This document shows positions 55,638-64,000 of a DNA stretch of 64,000 bases, piece by piece. The stretch comes from Bacteroidota bacterium (GTDB lineage: Bacteria; Bacteroidota; Bacteroidia; Chitinophagales; Chitinophagaceae). Made by a program: the position numbers and the translations under genes. The notes below the pieces were generated by a model. It saw only the letters and a program-made list of their open reading frames with translations, made no database searches and was not told the DNA's origin. The stretch is taken from NCBI GenBank assembly GCA_018970395.1, contig JAGWWM010000002.1, positions 62,001-126,000 of the forward strand, in the 5' to 3' direction. The number at the start of each line of letters is the position of its first letter. The first letter of the stretch is position 1.

Positions 55638-58568
55638 TTAATCTGCTGAACGAATTGCCTCATAAACCGCTTCCATCACCTTTCCCCGTACATTCAGATT
55701 ACCAAACAGATTGGGCTGCGCATCAGGATGCACCCGATTACTCAACAATACATACACCAGTTGCTGCTCGGGATCTGCCCAGGCGCAGGTGCCGGTAAAT
55801 CCAAGATGGCCAAAGGCGGAGGAAGAAACGGCTCGACAAGGATAAGGATCTTTTCTGCTCCAATTATCTTGCTCAGGTTTGTCGAACCCTAATCCCCTTC
55901 TGCTTTGCTTGCTTCCATACGAGGTAAATAGTCGAATCGTTGAAGGTTTAAATCGAATCGTACCTGAATCCTTTGTTGACCGCATCAGATCCTGCATCAA
56001 ATAAGCGAGTTCTTGCGCAGTGCTAAACAATCCTGCATGTCCGGCGACACCCCTCATCAAAGCGGCAGCGGGATCGTGCACCTCTCCCCAAAGTAACTGA
56101 CGCCGAAAGGATTTTTCTTTTTCAGTAGGTGCTATTCGATCTAATGGTATTTTTTGTTTGGGAACAAATCCGATGGTGGGCAATGTAAGAGGTTCGTAAA
56201 AATTTTGTCTGACATATTCATCGAGGGTTACTCCCGTTATCTTTTCAATTAATTTTCCCAAATACATAAATCCAATATCGCTGTACTGATAGGTCTTTCT
56301 TTTGGCAAGAGGAATACGCATTATTCTTTTCCATAAACTATCCATCCAGTCATTACGCAGATACATGCCGGGCGCAATATATTGACTGTAGTCCTTAGTT
56401 CGTTGAGTAGCTATCCATATTGGGTCAGGAATACCGCTAATCGTATCTATCAATGATTTATAAAACGGAATCCAGGAAGGCAAACCCGATTGATGTAACA
56501 ACAGATCACGAATTTTTAACGTTGCATGCGGACTTCCTTTCAATTCCGGGAGATATGTTCCCAGTCTTTCTCTTAAATGCAGTTGTCCATTCTCATATAA
56601 TCGCATCACCGCTAAAGTTGTTGCGGCAACTTTCGTTACGGAAGCAACATCATACACCGTTTGAAGCGAAGTGGGTTGAGTGGCTTCATAAGTGGTATGG
56701 CCATACGCTTTTTCAAAAATAATTTTCCCCTCTTTCATCACCACAACAACTCCTCCGGGCATTGCCTTCCTTTGTATCGCATCTTCCATTATGGAATCGA
56801 CTTTCACAAATTTTGAAGGAGGGAGAAGTTGCTTGGGCAATTCAAGCATTTGATTTTCGTAGGTGTTACCTGTGCCCGCAGATAATCGGTCACAAACACT
56901 GACCGGCAATTTTCCAAGCGGAGCATCCACTCCGGTCAATTGACGAAACACCGCTGCCTGTATGTCCGAATTGTCTTCATACGCCGCCATCAGCCGTTTT
57001 GCTTCACAGAAATGAGCAAGGGCATAGGGATTTCCAAAAACAATCAATGCAGAACGAGGATGCTCCAACAGACGATTAACAATTCCAATCGTGGTTGCTG
57101 ACAACCCAAATTGATTCGTGGGTTTGCGACTGAATTTATGTAATCCAATGACGAGATAATCATAATTTTTTTGAATGGAATCCAAGCGTGCTTCTATTGC
57201 GATAGAATCCATTTTATTGGGGAAATAAAATAAATCTGCCTGATAAGTTGCTTGCATAGAAACGCCTAAGGGTTGAATGGAATCCAGTCCTACTGCTACA
57301 TAAGCCACTGTACCTTTTAAATTTCTTTCCTGCTGATAAAGAATGGCAGATGGGAGAATGGGCAATAGTTTTTCTTCGTTGCGTAATAAGGTAACAGCAT
57401 GACGCGCCATGTCATTGCGAAGCGCTGTAATCCCTTCATTCAAATCTTGCAACAGATTAACGGTATCAACGGTTTGCGCCTGCTTCAAACCAACTGCATA
57501 TTTCGCGCGCAACACTTTTTTTACTTTGTTGTATAGTGCAATACTGTCCAATTCACCAACCAGCACCGCTTGCTTGATCAGCTCGATCGTTGCAGGAATT
57601 TCTACGGGTAAGCACAACAAATCATTCCCTGCTTTCAGCGCCATCAAAGAAGCTTTGCCGCCGGGGAAAAATTTTTGTACCCCCTTCATCTCCAAAGCAT
57701 CCGTGAATACAAGTCCGTTGTATCCCATTTTCTCCCGCAACAATCCATTGACATTGTTGGCAGAAAGAGACATCGCTATATTAGGTGTAGTATCAATAGC
57801 CGGGATGGCAAGATGTCCAACCATAGTGGAAGCAACACCTTGTTCAAATATTTTTTTAAAGGGATATATTTCCAGTGTATCGAGCTGCGCGTTACTTTTT
57901 TTAATGACCGGCAAATCATAATGACTGTCCACTTCCGTGTCACCATGACCGGGAAAATGTTTGGCACATGCCATTACGCCCTGCTCCTGTAACCCATTGA
58001 TAAGTGCGCTTCCGAGTATGGCTACCTTTTCTTTATTCTCTCCGAAGGAACGATCATTGATAACCGGGTTGGCGGGATTATTATTCACATCGAGAACCGG
58101 TGCATAATTGACCTGGATGCCCATTCGCTTGCATTGTCTGCCGAGTATTTGTCCATACCGATAGGCGAGTGTAGTATCGGCTATGGCGCCTAGCATCAGT
58201 TGTCGAGGTAATGCCTGCACACTGTCGAGCCGCATGGCCAGTCCCCATTCTGCATCTATCGTAATGAGGAGTGGCGTTTTGGCAATGCTTTGGTAAAAAT
58301 TGGTCAGCATCGCCTGCCGAAGCGGACCTCCCTGAAAAAAACAGAGTCCGCCCACATTGTATTGGCGAATTAAATGGCTTACTTCATCCACATGTGATTG
58401 TGTCAGGTTGCTGTGCGCACGTACAATCATCAGCTGGGCGATTTTCTGTTCCAGGGTTAAAGAGCGAAAGACGCTGTCCACCCATTTATCTTCGGCAAGA
58501 GAATAGGTTTGCGCTTGCAGGCGACAACACAACAGGAGGGCGAATAAGAAAGCGGGAAATATTTTCAT
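55638..58568 (-). CDS. GH3 beta-N-acetylglucosaminidase fused to a serine beta-lactamase-like domain
   Basis: A 976-residue exported two-enzyme protein. The signal peptide is near 1-19 (LLLCCRLQAQ). A GH3 NagZ-like domain follows (about 30-360) with NYAPVLDVNNNP, the His/Asp loop KHFPGHGDTEVDSHYDLP (near 208) and the nucleophile Asp in VFTDALEMKGV. A GH3 C-terminal region spans about 390-570. The last domain (about 590-960) is a serine hydrolase/beta-lactamase fold: SxxK is SVTK (Ser near 642), with YQYSDIGFMYLG as the Tyr motif and GHAGLFSTAQELAYLM near the end. It probably acts on muropeptides outside the inner membrane. The fusion is known in Bacteroidota. Confidence 0.92.
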   Translation of the reverse strand: MKIFPAFLFALLLCCRLQAQTYSLAEDKWVDSVFRSLTLEQKIAQLMIVRAHSNLTQSHVDEVSHLIRQYNVGGLCFFQGGPLRQAMLTNFYQSIAKTPLLITIDAEWGLAMRLDSVQALPRQLMLGAIADTTLAYRYGQILGRQCKRMGIQVNYAPVLDVNNNPANPVINDRSFGENKEKVAILGSALINGLQEQGVMACAKHFPGHGDTEVDSHYDLPVIKKSNAQLDTLEIYPFKKIFEQGVASTMVGHLAIPAIDTTPNIAMSLSANNVNGLLREKMGYNGLVFTDALEMKGVQKFFPGGKASLMALKAGNDLLCLPVEIPATIELIKQAVLVGELDSIALYNKVKKVLRAKYAVGLKQAQTVDTVNLLQDLNEGITALRNDMARHAVTLLRNEEKLLPILPSAILYQQERNLKGTVAYVAVGLDSIQPLGVSMQATYQADLFYFPNKMDSIAIEARLDSIQKNYDYLVIGLHKFSRKPTNQFGLSATTIGIVNRLLEHPRSALIVFGNPYALAHFCEAKRLMAAYEDNSDIQAAVFRQLTGVDAPLGKLPVSVCDRLSAGTGNTYENQMLELPKQLLPPSKFVKVDSIMEDAIQRKAMPGGVVVVMKEGKIIFEKAYGHTTYEATQPTSLQTVYDVASVTKVAATTLAVMRLYENGQLHLRERLGTYLPELKGSPHATLKIRDLLLHQSGLPSWIPFYKSLIDTISGIPDPIWIATQRTKDYSQYIAPGMYLRNDWMDSLWKRIMRIPLAKRKTYQYSDIGFMYLGKLIEKITGVTLDEYVRQNFYEPLTLPTIGFVPKQKIPLDRIAPTEKEKSFRRQLLWGEVHDPAAALMRGVAGHAGLFSTAQELAYLMQDLMRSTKDSGTIRFKPSTIRLFTSYGSKQSRRGLGFDKPEQDNWSRKDPYPCRAVSSSAFGHLGFTGTCAWADPEQQLVYVLLSNRVHPDAQPNLFGNLNVRGKVMEAVYEAIRSAD

Positions 58569-58630
58569 CCAATAAAGTATATACTTGGAATAAAGGTAGG
58601 ATTTAGGGCATCATTCTGAAAGAAGAAATG

Positions 58631-58638
58631 TACCTTTG
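58631..58638 (+). promoter_or_regulatory. Putative -7 box (TACCTTTG) for mutL
   Basis: Exact TAnnTTTG, 20 bases upstream of the GTG start, giving an expected leader of only about 14 bases. No TTG at the usual -33 distance. Confidence 0.5.
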
Positions 58639-58658
58639 ACGATTAAAATTTTCATAAA

Positions 58659-60503
58659 GTGGCCGACCAAATTCGTCTGTTGCCCGATCATATTGCGAAT
58701 CAGATTGCTGCCGGAGAAGTGATACAGCGACCGGGTAGCGCCGTGAAGGAACTGCTCGAAAACGCGGTCGATGCCGGCGCTACCCGCATTGAGCTACTGA
58801 TTGAAGATGCCGGTAAACAACTCATTCAGGTAACCGATAACGGTAAAGGGATGAGCGAACTAGATGCCCGCATGGCCTTTGAGCGTCATGCCACTTCCAA
58901 AATCACTTCCATCGACGATTTGTTTCGCATAAAAACCATGGGCTTCAGAGGGGAAGCACTCGCCTCCATCGCAGCGGTAGCACAGGTAATTCTGAAAACA
59001 AAAAGACCGGAAGACTCCGCCGGCACACTCATAGAAATCGAAAACAGTGAAGTCGTCAAACAGGAACCGGTTGCTAGTCCCGACGGCACCAGCATCGCCA
59101 TGAAAAATCTTTTCTTCAATGTGCCCGCCAGAAGAAATTTTCTTAAAAGCAACGCCTCCGAAATGCGCCATATCCTCGATGAATTTACGAGGGTGAGTAT
59201 GGCCAACCCCCACCTGTTTTTTTCCCTTACTGCAAATGGAGAACGTCAGTTTCACCTCGACCCCGGCACCATGAAACAACGCATCATTCAGTTGCTGGGT
59301 AACCAATATCAAACCAAACTGGTCAATGTAGAAGAATCAACCGATTATTTACAGATAGCAGGTTTTATCGGCAAACCGGAAACCGCCAAAAAAACGAGAG
59401 GCGATCAGTTTCTTTTTGTGAATAACCGATTCATTAAAAGTCCTTACCTGCATCATGCCATCAGCACTGCATTCAAAGAATTGATTCCGGCAGACAGCCA
59501 TCCTGCTTATGCCCTCTTCCTCACACTTGACCCGGCACAGATCGATATCAATGTGCACCCCACCAAGCAGGAAATCAAATTTGAAGATGAAAAAATTATT
59601 TACGCCTTTGTACAGGCAGCGGTAAAACATGGCCTTGCCCAGTTCAATATCGCGCCCAGTCTTGATTTTGAATTACATGCCGGCATTCAGCAACTGGATG
59701 CTGTCAGCAAACCGGTTACGGAACAACAAAAAGCGGCGGCTTCTTCCTCTTCTCTCTATCAAAGTTTTACGGATAAATATGCGGCGCATAAAATTGATCC
59801 TTCTTCGAGAGGGAAACTGACCAACTGGCAATCCTTCTTCGAAACGGCGCAAATGCAAAATCATCCATCATCAACTGCTTCCTCGCTTCCGCTGTCGGAG
59901 ACACTGATGAATAGCGAATCTTCGCATGCATTGCCGACTACTTTTTTACAGGTGTTTGCTACATTCATTGTAGCTGATTTTGGAGAAATGCTTCGCTTGT
60001 TTCACCAGCAATATGCCCACGAAACTATTCTCTATCACCAATTGAAAAAAACATTTCGTTCTGGCAAGTCCATCGCACAACAAAGCCTGTTTCCCATCAC
60101 GCTTCATCTGTCTCCGGCAGACAGCACCTTGCTGACAGAACTACTACCCGATCTGCAACCGCTTGGTTACCTCATTGAATCTTTTGGCAATAACAGTTTT
60201 ATTGTAAGAGGAACCCCTCCTGATATAAGTGATGAAAATATTTCCGGCGACATAGAGTGGTTGCTGGAGCAATTCAAACACTACCAACCGGAAGTGTCTT
60301 TACCGCGGGAAGAAAAACTAATCCGCGCCCTGGCACGACAACGCAGTATAAAAGCAGGACAATTGCTATCTGCTGAAGAGTTACAGTTTATGGTAACGGA
60401 ACTGATGCAATGCGAATCATATCGCACTACGCCGGGCGGACAGCCCACTTTCATTGATATCCGTAAAGAAGAGTTATTCAGCAGGTTTGGGTTGAGGAGA
60501 TGA
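58659..60503 (+). CDS. mutL: DNA mismatch repair protein MutL
   Basis: Links mismatch recognition by MutS to downstream repair. The 614-residue protein starts with GTG (ADQIRLLPDHIANQIAAGEV). The GHKL ATPase domain is intact: KELLENAVDAGATRIEL, DNGKGMSELDARMAFERHATSK, FRGEALASIAAV and HPTKQEIKFEDE. The C-terminal domain has degenerate endonuclease motifs. The usual DQHAxxExxxxE reads HQQYAHETILYH from residue 449, and the usual CPHGRP reads TPGGQP from 591. So metal-dependent nicking activity is doubtful. It ends overlapping the last 30 bases of the convergent small gene. Confidence 0.95.
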   Translation: MADQIRLLPDHIANQIAAGEVIQRPGSAVKELLENAVDAGATRIELLIEDAGKQLIQVTDNGKGMSELDARMAFERHATSKITSIDDLFRIKTMGFRGEALASIAAVAQVILKTKRPEDSAGTLIEIENSEVVKQEPVASPDGTSIAMKNLFFNVPARRNFLKSNASEMRHILDEFTRVSMANPHLFFSLTANGERQFHLDPGTMKQRIIQLLGNQYQTKLVNVEESTDYLQIAGFIGKPETAKKTRGDQFLFVNNRFIKSPYLHHAISTAFKELIPADSHPAYALFLTLDPAQIDINVHPTKQEIKFEDEKIIYAFVQAAVKHGLAQFNIAPSLDFELHAGIQQLDAVSKPVTEQQKAAASSSSLYQSFTDKYAAHKIDPSSRGKLTNWQSFFETAQMQNHPSSTASSLPLSETLMNSESSHALPTTFLQVFATFIVADFGEMLRLFHQQYAHETILYHQLKKTFRSGKSIAQQSLFPITLHLSPADSTLLTELLPDLQPLGYLIESFGNNSFIVRGTPPDISDENISGDIEWLLEQFKHYQPEVSLPREEKLIRALARQRSIKAGQLLSAEELQFMVTELMQCESYRTTPGGQPTFIDIRKEELFSRFGLRR

Positions 60504-60674
60504 TGCATCTTGAAAAGTGACCGGACTTAAATTAATGATCAAATCATCCAATTTTTGAATTAACTCATCACTAAAACCCGATTCGTGCAGCGCATCCACT
60601 AATTCTTGCTGACGCGGCTGCCCGAATGTTAATCGGTCATTGGTGGAGAAGTCTATCCAGCCTATTGATGCCAT
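60474..60674 (-). CDS. Small protein of unknown function (66 residues), possibly truncated
   Basis: Starts MASIGWIDFSTNDRLTFGQP. The first ten residues resemble the start of DUF6361-type proteins (Met, then Ser-Ile-Gly-Trp-Ile-Asp-Phe-Ser), but the rest does not continue the family, so it may be an N-terminal remnant or unrelated. The remainder is helical (QELVDALHESGFSDELIQKL) with a Pro-rich tail. It overlaps the 3' end of mutL by 30 bases on the opposite strand and lies 59 bases downstream of the DUF4143 ATPase gene on its own strand. Uncertain gene. Confidence 0.4.
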   Translation of the reverse strand: MASIGWIDFSTNDRLTFGQPRQQELVDALHESGFSDELIQKLDDLIINLSPVTFQDASSPQPKPAE

Positions 60675-60733
60675 ATAGTTGAAATGATTTTTTTGAAGAG
60701 AGCGAAGAAAAATTATTTAATGGGAACTATCCG

Positions 60734-62170
60734 CTATCCTGTATTTTGTTTTTGCAACATCGTGTTTTTCCCAACTGTATAGGCATAAACTGATGCAGGA
60801 ATATACTTGAGTTGGATATTGTCTATTTCCCTTGTTCCCTCTTTGTCCAGCGTAGTCACCAATGCGGTTGGCAAATCATTGTCCTTCAAAAATTGTATCA
60901 ACGATTTTAAGTCGCCGGGTTTTTCAAAAAAATGATTGCTCCACTTGATCTCTACCGCCCATTGAGGTTTAAAGTTATTATTGTCTAGTTTTACCATATC
61001 AACTTCTCCCTTCTGCCACCTTGCATAATAGGGAGTAAACCAGTCTCGGTGAAACCACTGAGCATAAATAGCCGTCTCAACCATATTGCCGATGAAAGGA
61101 TCCGTGGTTTGCAGCGGCGCAAACAATGCACTCCTCAAAGAAGGATTTGTCAGGTAAATCTTGAATTGTGTAGCGCGTTGAAAGTGTTTGGGCTTATTGG
61201 AAATTTTATGCACTACCTTGATTAAAAAAGCCGCTTCTAAATACTCAAGATATCTTTTAATAGTATTCTTTTGAACGCCTGAATTCTTACTCAATTCCTC
61301 CAGGCTTACTTCTCCCGCGCTATTATATGCAATTGCCGTGAATAATGAATTAAGTTCCTGCACATCTCTGATGCCATATAAGCCAGGCAAGTCTCTCAAT
61401 AAGACTTTGTCTATTATATCACTTCTGATATATCTTCCTGGATTACGCTGTATCTGATCTGAGAATATCACCTCAGGATATCCCCCATAATTGATATAAT
61501 CCAAAAAGTGACGGTTAAGCTCCTTGATATTATTGGTAGTGTAAAAACGAGTCAGGCTGCCTTCCCAATCCATTTTGGTTTCTGTAATGAGTCTGTTTAA
61601 TTCTTTCAAATGAATGAACTCATTAAAAGTTAAAGGCGGCAACATGAAATCAGTAAATCTTCCTGCACCACTCTCATTGCTCTTGAGTCGCAATGCTGCT
61701 GCAGCAGAACCGGAAACCACAAATCGCGTGTGTGGGTAACTGTCAACCAATGACTTTACATGCACCTCCCAATCTTTTAAATATTGTATTTCATCAAAGA
61801 AAACATACCACCCTTTGGAGTTTTCTTGCATTGTCGCTTTCCGACAAAGACTGAAAAGTTGTTCTAAACCAATCTTGTTGTAAATGGGCGTTTCAATAGA
61901 AATGAAAGCGATTTTCAAAGGATCAATTTCATGTTCAAGCAGATGCTGAACAGCATGATACAGCATTACTGTTTTCCCTACCCTTCGCGGCCCCATTAAA
62001 ACAACAGCACGTCTAACGCTTGTCTCCTGAACGAGGGGCATGAACAAATCAAAATACAATCTCCTCTGCATGGAGGTGTAATAATCTTCTACCGCTCCTG
62101 TGGCCCACCAGGGATTCTCAAACCTTAACCGGTCAAGTACCTGCTCTTCAGAATATGGCAATAAAGACAT
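60734..62170 (-). CDS. AAA ATPase with C-terminal DUF4143 (PD-(D/E)xK-like) domain
   Basis: A 478-residue protein of the AAA_14/DUF4143 group. Walker A is GPRRVGKT (residues 60-67), Walker B is GWYVFFDEIQYLKDW, and sensor-like VVSGSAAAALRLKSNE follows. A winged-helix part (LEELSKNSGVQKNTIKRYLE) comes next. The C-terminal DUF4143 segment has GEVDMV and, 15-20 residues later, WAVEIKWS, which matches the Asp...Glu-x-Lys spacing of PD-(D/E)xK nuclease folds. Such ATPases are widespread accessory genes of unknown role. The 127 bases upstream (62171-62297) are strongly AT-rich, consistent with a transferred gene. Confidence 0.88.
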   Translation of the reverse strand: MSLLPYSEEQVLDRLRFENPWWATGAVEDYYTSMQRRLYFDLFMPLVQETSVRRAVVLMGPRRVGKTVMLYHAVQHLLEHEIDPLKIAFISIETPIYNKIGLEQLFSLCRKATMQENSKGWYVFFDEIQYLKDWEVHVKSLVDSYPHTRFVVSGSAAAALRLKSNESGAGRFTDFMLPPLTFNEFIHLKELNRLITETKMDWEGSLTRFYTTNNIKELNRHFLDYINYGGYPEVIFSDQIQRNPGRYIRSDIIDKVLLRDLPGLYGIRDVQELNSLFTAIAYNSAGEVSLEELSKNSGVQKNTIKRYLEYLEAAFLIKVVHKISNKPKHFQRATQFKIYLTNPSLRSALFAPLQTTDPFIGNMVETAIYAQWFHRDWFTPYYARWQKGEVDMVKLDNNNFKPQWAVEIKWSNHFFEKPGDLKSLIQFLKDNDLPTALVTTLDKEGTREIDNIQLKYIPASVYAYTVGKNTMLQKQNTG

Positions 62171-62297
62171 TTAATTATATTTAATTGATAAAATTAATGT
62201 AAATAAGATTAATATATGCATCTTATTTAGATATAAAATAAAAAATAAGCTAAAGAATTAAATAAATGAAGCTTAATTTTGAGGTGCCATTTTCGAA

Positions 62298-62789
62298 TCA
62301 AATCTCCTCAAACATCCCTGTCTCCTTGTTTTTTCGCACATGATTCCAATGGAAATAGCGACCATTCATCGCTACATAAATGCCGGAAGAAAGGGTTTGA
62401 GCGAAAGCAAGAGCGCTACCGAGGTTAAATAAACCATCGCTGCTGCCAAAAGCAATCGGAATCATGGCTCCGGTCAGCACAATCGTTTTATCGGAATACT
62501 GTAAGTGATGCGCTAATGCGGCTGCGGTATCTGTCATCGTATCGGTGCCGTGTGTGATGACAATTTTCTTTTCTTCACAATGCTCACAATGATGAACGAT
62601 AAATGCACGATCTTGTTCAGTCATCTGCAGACTATCAATCATCATGAGCGTTTGGATGGCGACGGGCACTCTGCATCTTCCCATCGTCAGTAGTTGTTGC
62701 ATGTGGGTATTGGTAAAACTCAACTCGCCGGTTAGCTCATTATACTCTTTGTCAAAAGTACCGCCGGTAATAAAGACGCGAACAGTCAT
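62298..62789 (-). CDS. Asparaginase domain protein, half-length
   Basis: A 163-residue protein consisting only of the N-terminal domain of L-asparaginase (full enzymes are about 330-350). The catalytic set is complete: Thr11 in FITGGTFDKEY, Thr82-Asp83 in VITHGTDTMTDTAAAL, and Lys101 in SDKTIVLTGAMIP. The substrate-handling Ser-Asp-Gly loop (GSSDGLFNLGSAL) is also present. The C-terminal domain that completes the dimer active site is absent. Short forms exist in databases, so this may be a natural family rather than a truncation. It starts 36 bases after the response-regulator gene on the same strand. Confidence 0.85.
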   Translation of the reverse strand: MTVRVFITGGTFDKEYNELTGELSFTNTHMQQLLTMGRCRVPVAIQTLMMIDSLQMTEQDRAFIVHHCEHCEEKKIVITHGTDTMTDTAAALAHHLQYSDKTIVLTGAMIPIAFGSSDGLFNLGSALAFAQTLSSGIYVAMNGRYFHWNHVRKNKETGMFEEI

Positions 62790-62825
62790 AGTGCGAATGG
62801 CCTTTAATCGTTACCGCAATTCAAT

Positions 62826-63464
62826 CTAAATGGCAAGTCCGGCTTCGTTGATGAAGTTGACCAGTGCGGCGCTGTTTTTCAAATTGAGCTTTTTCAAAAT
62901 ATTATGGCGGTGTACCTCCACGGTTTTGAGAGAGATATTCAATTCAGTTGAAATCTCCTTGGAAGACAATCCGTCTTTAATGTACTTGATGATTTCCAAT
63001 TCCCTGTTTGAAAGAGAATTGATGCCTGCATTACTCTCTTCATCAAATGCCTGTTCAGATAGAATGGTTTTCACTTCCGAACAAATATAGCGCCCTCCTT
63101 TTTGCACCTCGGTGATGGCTTCAAACATTTCATTTTGCGGAGAGTTTTTGGTAACATAACCATGCGCCCCCAGTTTGAGTAGCTTTTTCACATACGCCGG
63201 CTGTGAATGCATCGAAACACCGATGATTTTTGAAGCGGGTGAAAATTTTCTGATTTGCTGGGTTGCTTCCAGTCCGCTGATAGGTGCCATATTGATATCC
63301 AACAACACTACTTTCGGACGCAGTCTTTGCGCTTCAGCAATGGCTTCTTCTCCGTTGCTGCATTGCGAAATCACCTGAAAGCGGGGATCGCTGTTGAGAA
63401 TAAAACTCCAGGTTTCACGTATCAATTTGTGGTCGTCTGCAATGAGGATTGTTATTTTTTCCAT
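62826..63464 (-). CDS. LuxR/NarL-family response regulator
   Basis: A 212-residue DNA-binding response regulator. Receiver: LIADDHKLIRETW with the acidic pair, phospho-acceptor Asp56 in VVLLDINMAPISG, and Lys in GYVTKNSP. C-terminal helix-turn-helix: LSNRELEIIKYIKDGLSSKE and SLKTVEVHRHNILKKLNLKN. The sensor kinase gene ends 5 bases upstream, so they form one operon and almost certainly one pair. Targets are unknown. The asparaginase gene follows. Confidence 0.95.
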   Translation of the reverse strand: MEKITILIADDHKLIRETWSFILNSDPRFQVISQCSNGEEAIAEAQRLRPKVVLLDINMAPISGLEATQQIRKFSPASKIIGVSMHSQPAYVKKLLKLGAHGYVTKNSPQNEMFEAITEVQKGGRYICSEVKTILSEQAFDEESNAGINSLSNRELEIIKYIKDGLSSKEISTELNISLKTVEVHRHNILKKLNLKNSAALVNFINEAGLAI

Positions 63465-63469
63465 CCTGA

Positions 63470-64000
63470 TTAATTTATGGGTAATACAACTTTGATCTTG
63501 GTTCCTTTGCCCGGCGCAGCAATAATATCAAATTTTCCGTTAAGCAATGCGGTTCGGCTTCTCATATTTTCAAGTCCCATCCCTTTTTTAACAGTAACGG
63601 GATCGAAACCAATGCCATCATCTGAGACAATCAGCTCAACTTGTCCTTCCTCAGGGAAAAGTTCGATGAAAACCTGTTTGGCGCTTGCGTGTTTGAGAAT
63701 ATTATTCACCTGCTCCTGTACAATTCTGTATAAAGTTAACTTAGCGGTAGCAGATAACAAGCGATCGGTTTCCGTATCGGGATAAAATTCCACTTCAATC
63801 ACATTGGTAGCACGGATATTTTCAAAAAGATCATTGAGCGAAGCAATCAATCCCAAATCTGCCATGCCGGAAGGCGCAAGGGAGCGAGACAAGCTTCTAA
63901 CTTCCTGAATAATCGCGTTGATGTTTTTAATGCTTCTGTCCACCAATTCATCCTCCGTTTTAGTTTTCAGAATATCTAAAAACAATTTAGTACTGGTGAG
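63470..64000 (-). CDS. Sensor histidine kinase, C-terminal part (5' end outside window)
   Basis: The frame is open to the last base of the window. The first visible residues, LTSTKLFLDILKTK, correspond to the helix just after the phospho-accepting His in HisKA_3 kinases (HDGLGQ-type box), so the sensing domain and the His lie beyond position 64000. About 176 residues are visible. The HATPase shows YRIVQEQVNNILKHASAK, VSDDGIGFD and GLENMRSRTALLNG, all NarX/DesK-type. It is 5 bases upstream of its likely partner regulator. The signal it senses cannot be inferred. Confidence 0.93.
   Translation of the reverse strand, partial: LTSTKLFLDILKTKTEDELVDRSIKNINAIIQEVRSLSRSLAPSGMADLGLIASLNDLFENIRATNVIEVEFYPDTETDRLLSATAKLTLYRIVQEQVNNILKHASAKQVFIELFPEEGQVELIVSDDGIGFDPVTVKKGMGLENMRSRTALLNGKFDIIAAPGKGTKIKVVLPIN

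Noticed and set aside
57409-57921. 170-codon plus-strand frame opposite the GH3 domain
   Set aside because: It is antisense to the catalytic part of a secure gene, with no start context or domain.

Overview
The window is a stretch of chromosome from a Bacteroidota bacterium, most likely a member of Chitinophagaceae or a close relative. Several independent signs agree. Four proteins carry type IX secretion (T9SS) C-terminal sorting domains. GldC, a GldE-like protein, DUF4290 and DUF6089 proteins are present. The rplM-rpsI-rpsB-tsf gene order is the Bacteroidota one, and MurA has Asp in place of the catalytic Cys. Promoter-like TAnnTTTG boxes (the Bacteroidota -7 element) precede many genes. 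I see no rRNA, tRNA, CRISPR array, insertion sequence or prophage; this is mostly core chromosome with a few accessory genes.

Layout. 1-2.7 kb: 3' part of purA, a Lys/Asp-rich low-complexity protein, and pabB. 2.8-14.6 kb (minus strand): a T9SS-exported SBBP/PKD protein and recG, preceded by a polysaccharide assembly set (Wzx flippase, Wzz-like protein, two Wzy/WaaL-like membrane proteins, one glycosyltransferase). 14.6-23.5 kb: a soluble PAS hybrid histidine kinase, a sodium:solute symporter, a T9SS cargo protein, and a divergent LuxR-type regulator / Reg_prop sensor kinase pair. 23.5-25.8 kb: acpP-fabF-rnc. 26-30.7 kb: a GNAT acetyltransferase and the F0F1 ATP synthase genes atpB-E-F-H-A, with no atpG at the end. 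30.8-35.2 kb: another T9SS protein, a candidate small RNA, and the rplM-rpsI-rpsB-tsf translation operon. 35.3-42.6 kb (minus strand): a DUF6089 barrel, nadK, a BamA-like barrel, a CBS protein, an alpha/beta hydrolase, CvpA, YqeY, GldC and a glycosyltransferase. 42.8-54.7 kb (plus strand): a small secreted protein, a T9SS metalloprotease, DUF4290-murA-gmk-gldE-like-tatC, rpiB, a 59-residue membrane protein, polA and a DsbA-like protein. 54.7-64 kb: a PfkB kinase, a GH3/beta-lactamase fusion, mutL, a DUF4143 ATPase, a half-length asparaginase and a NarL-type two-component pair cut by the window end.

The most unusual signals lie between the genes. (1) Several junctions hold arrays of 7-base units. 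The unit differs from site to site (TAATTAA, GGTTGTA, CGAACAA, TTAACTT) but the period is always 7. Two arrays are followed by their own reverse complement, giving long hairpins. One array lies inside pabB, and one ends on the base before the polA start codon. (2) Three copies of an imperfect palindrome with two non-identical arms occur at 19.7 and 50.1-50.3 kb, in both orientations. (3) A promoter-like sequence, a short transcript and a strong terminator at 32.2-32.4 kb look like an unannotated small RNA gene. (4) The MurA Cys-to-Asp change predicts fosfomycin insensitivity, and the MutL endonuclease motifs are degenerate. I did not find a multi-gene system that I can confidently call new.
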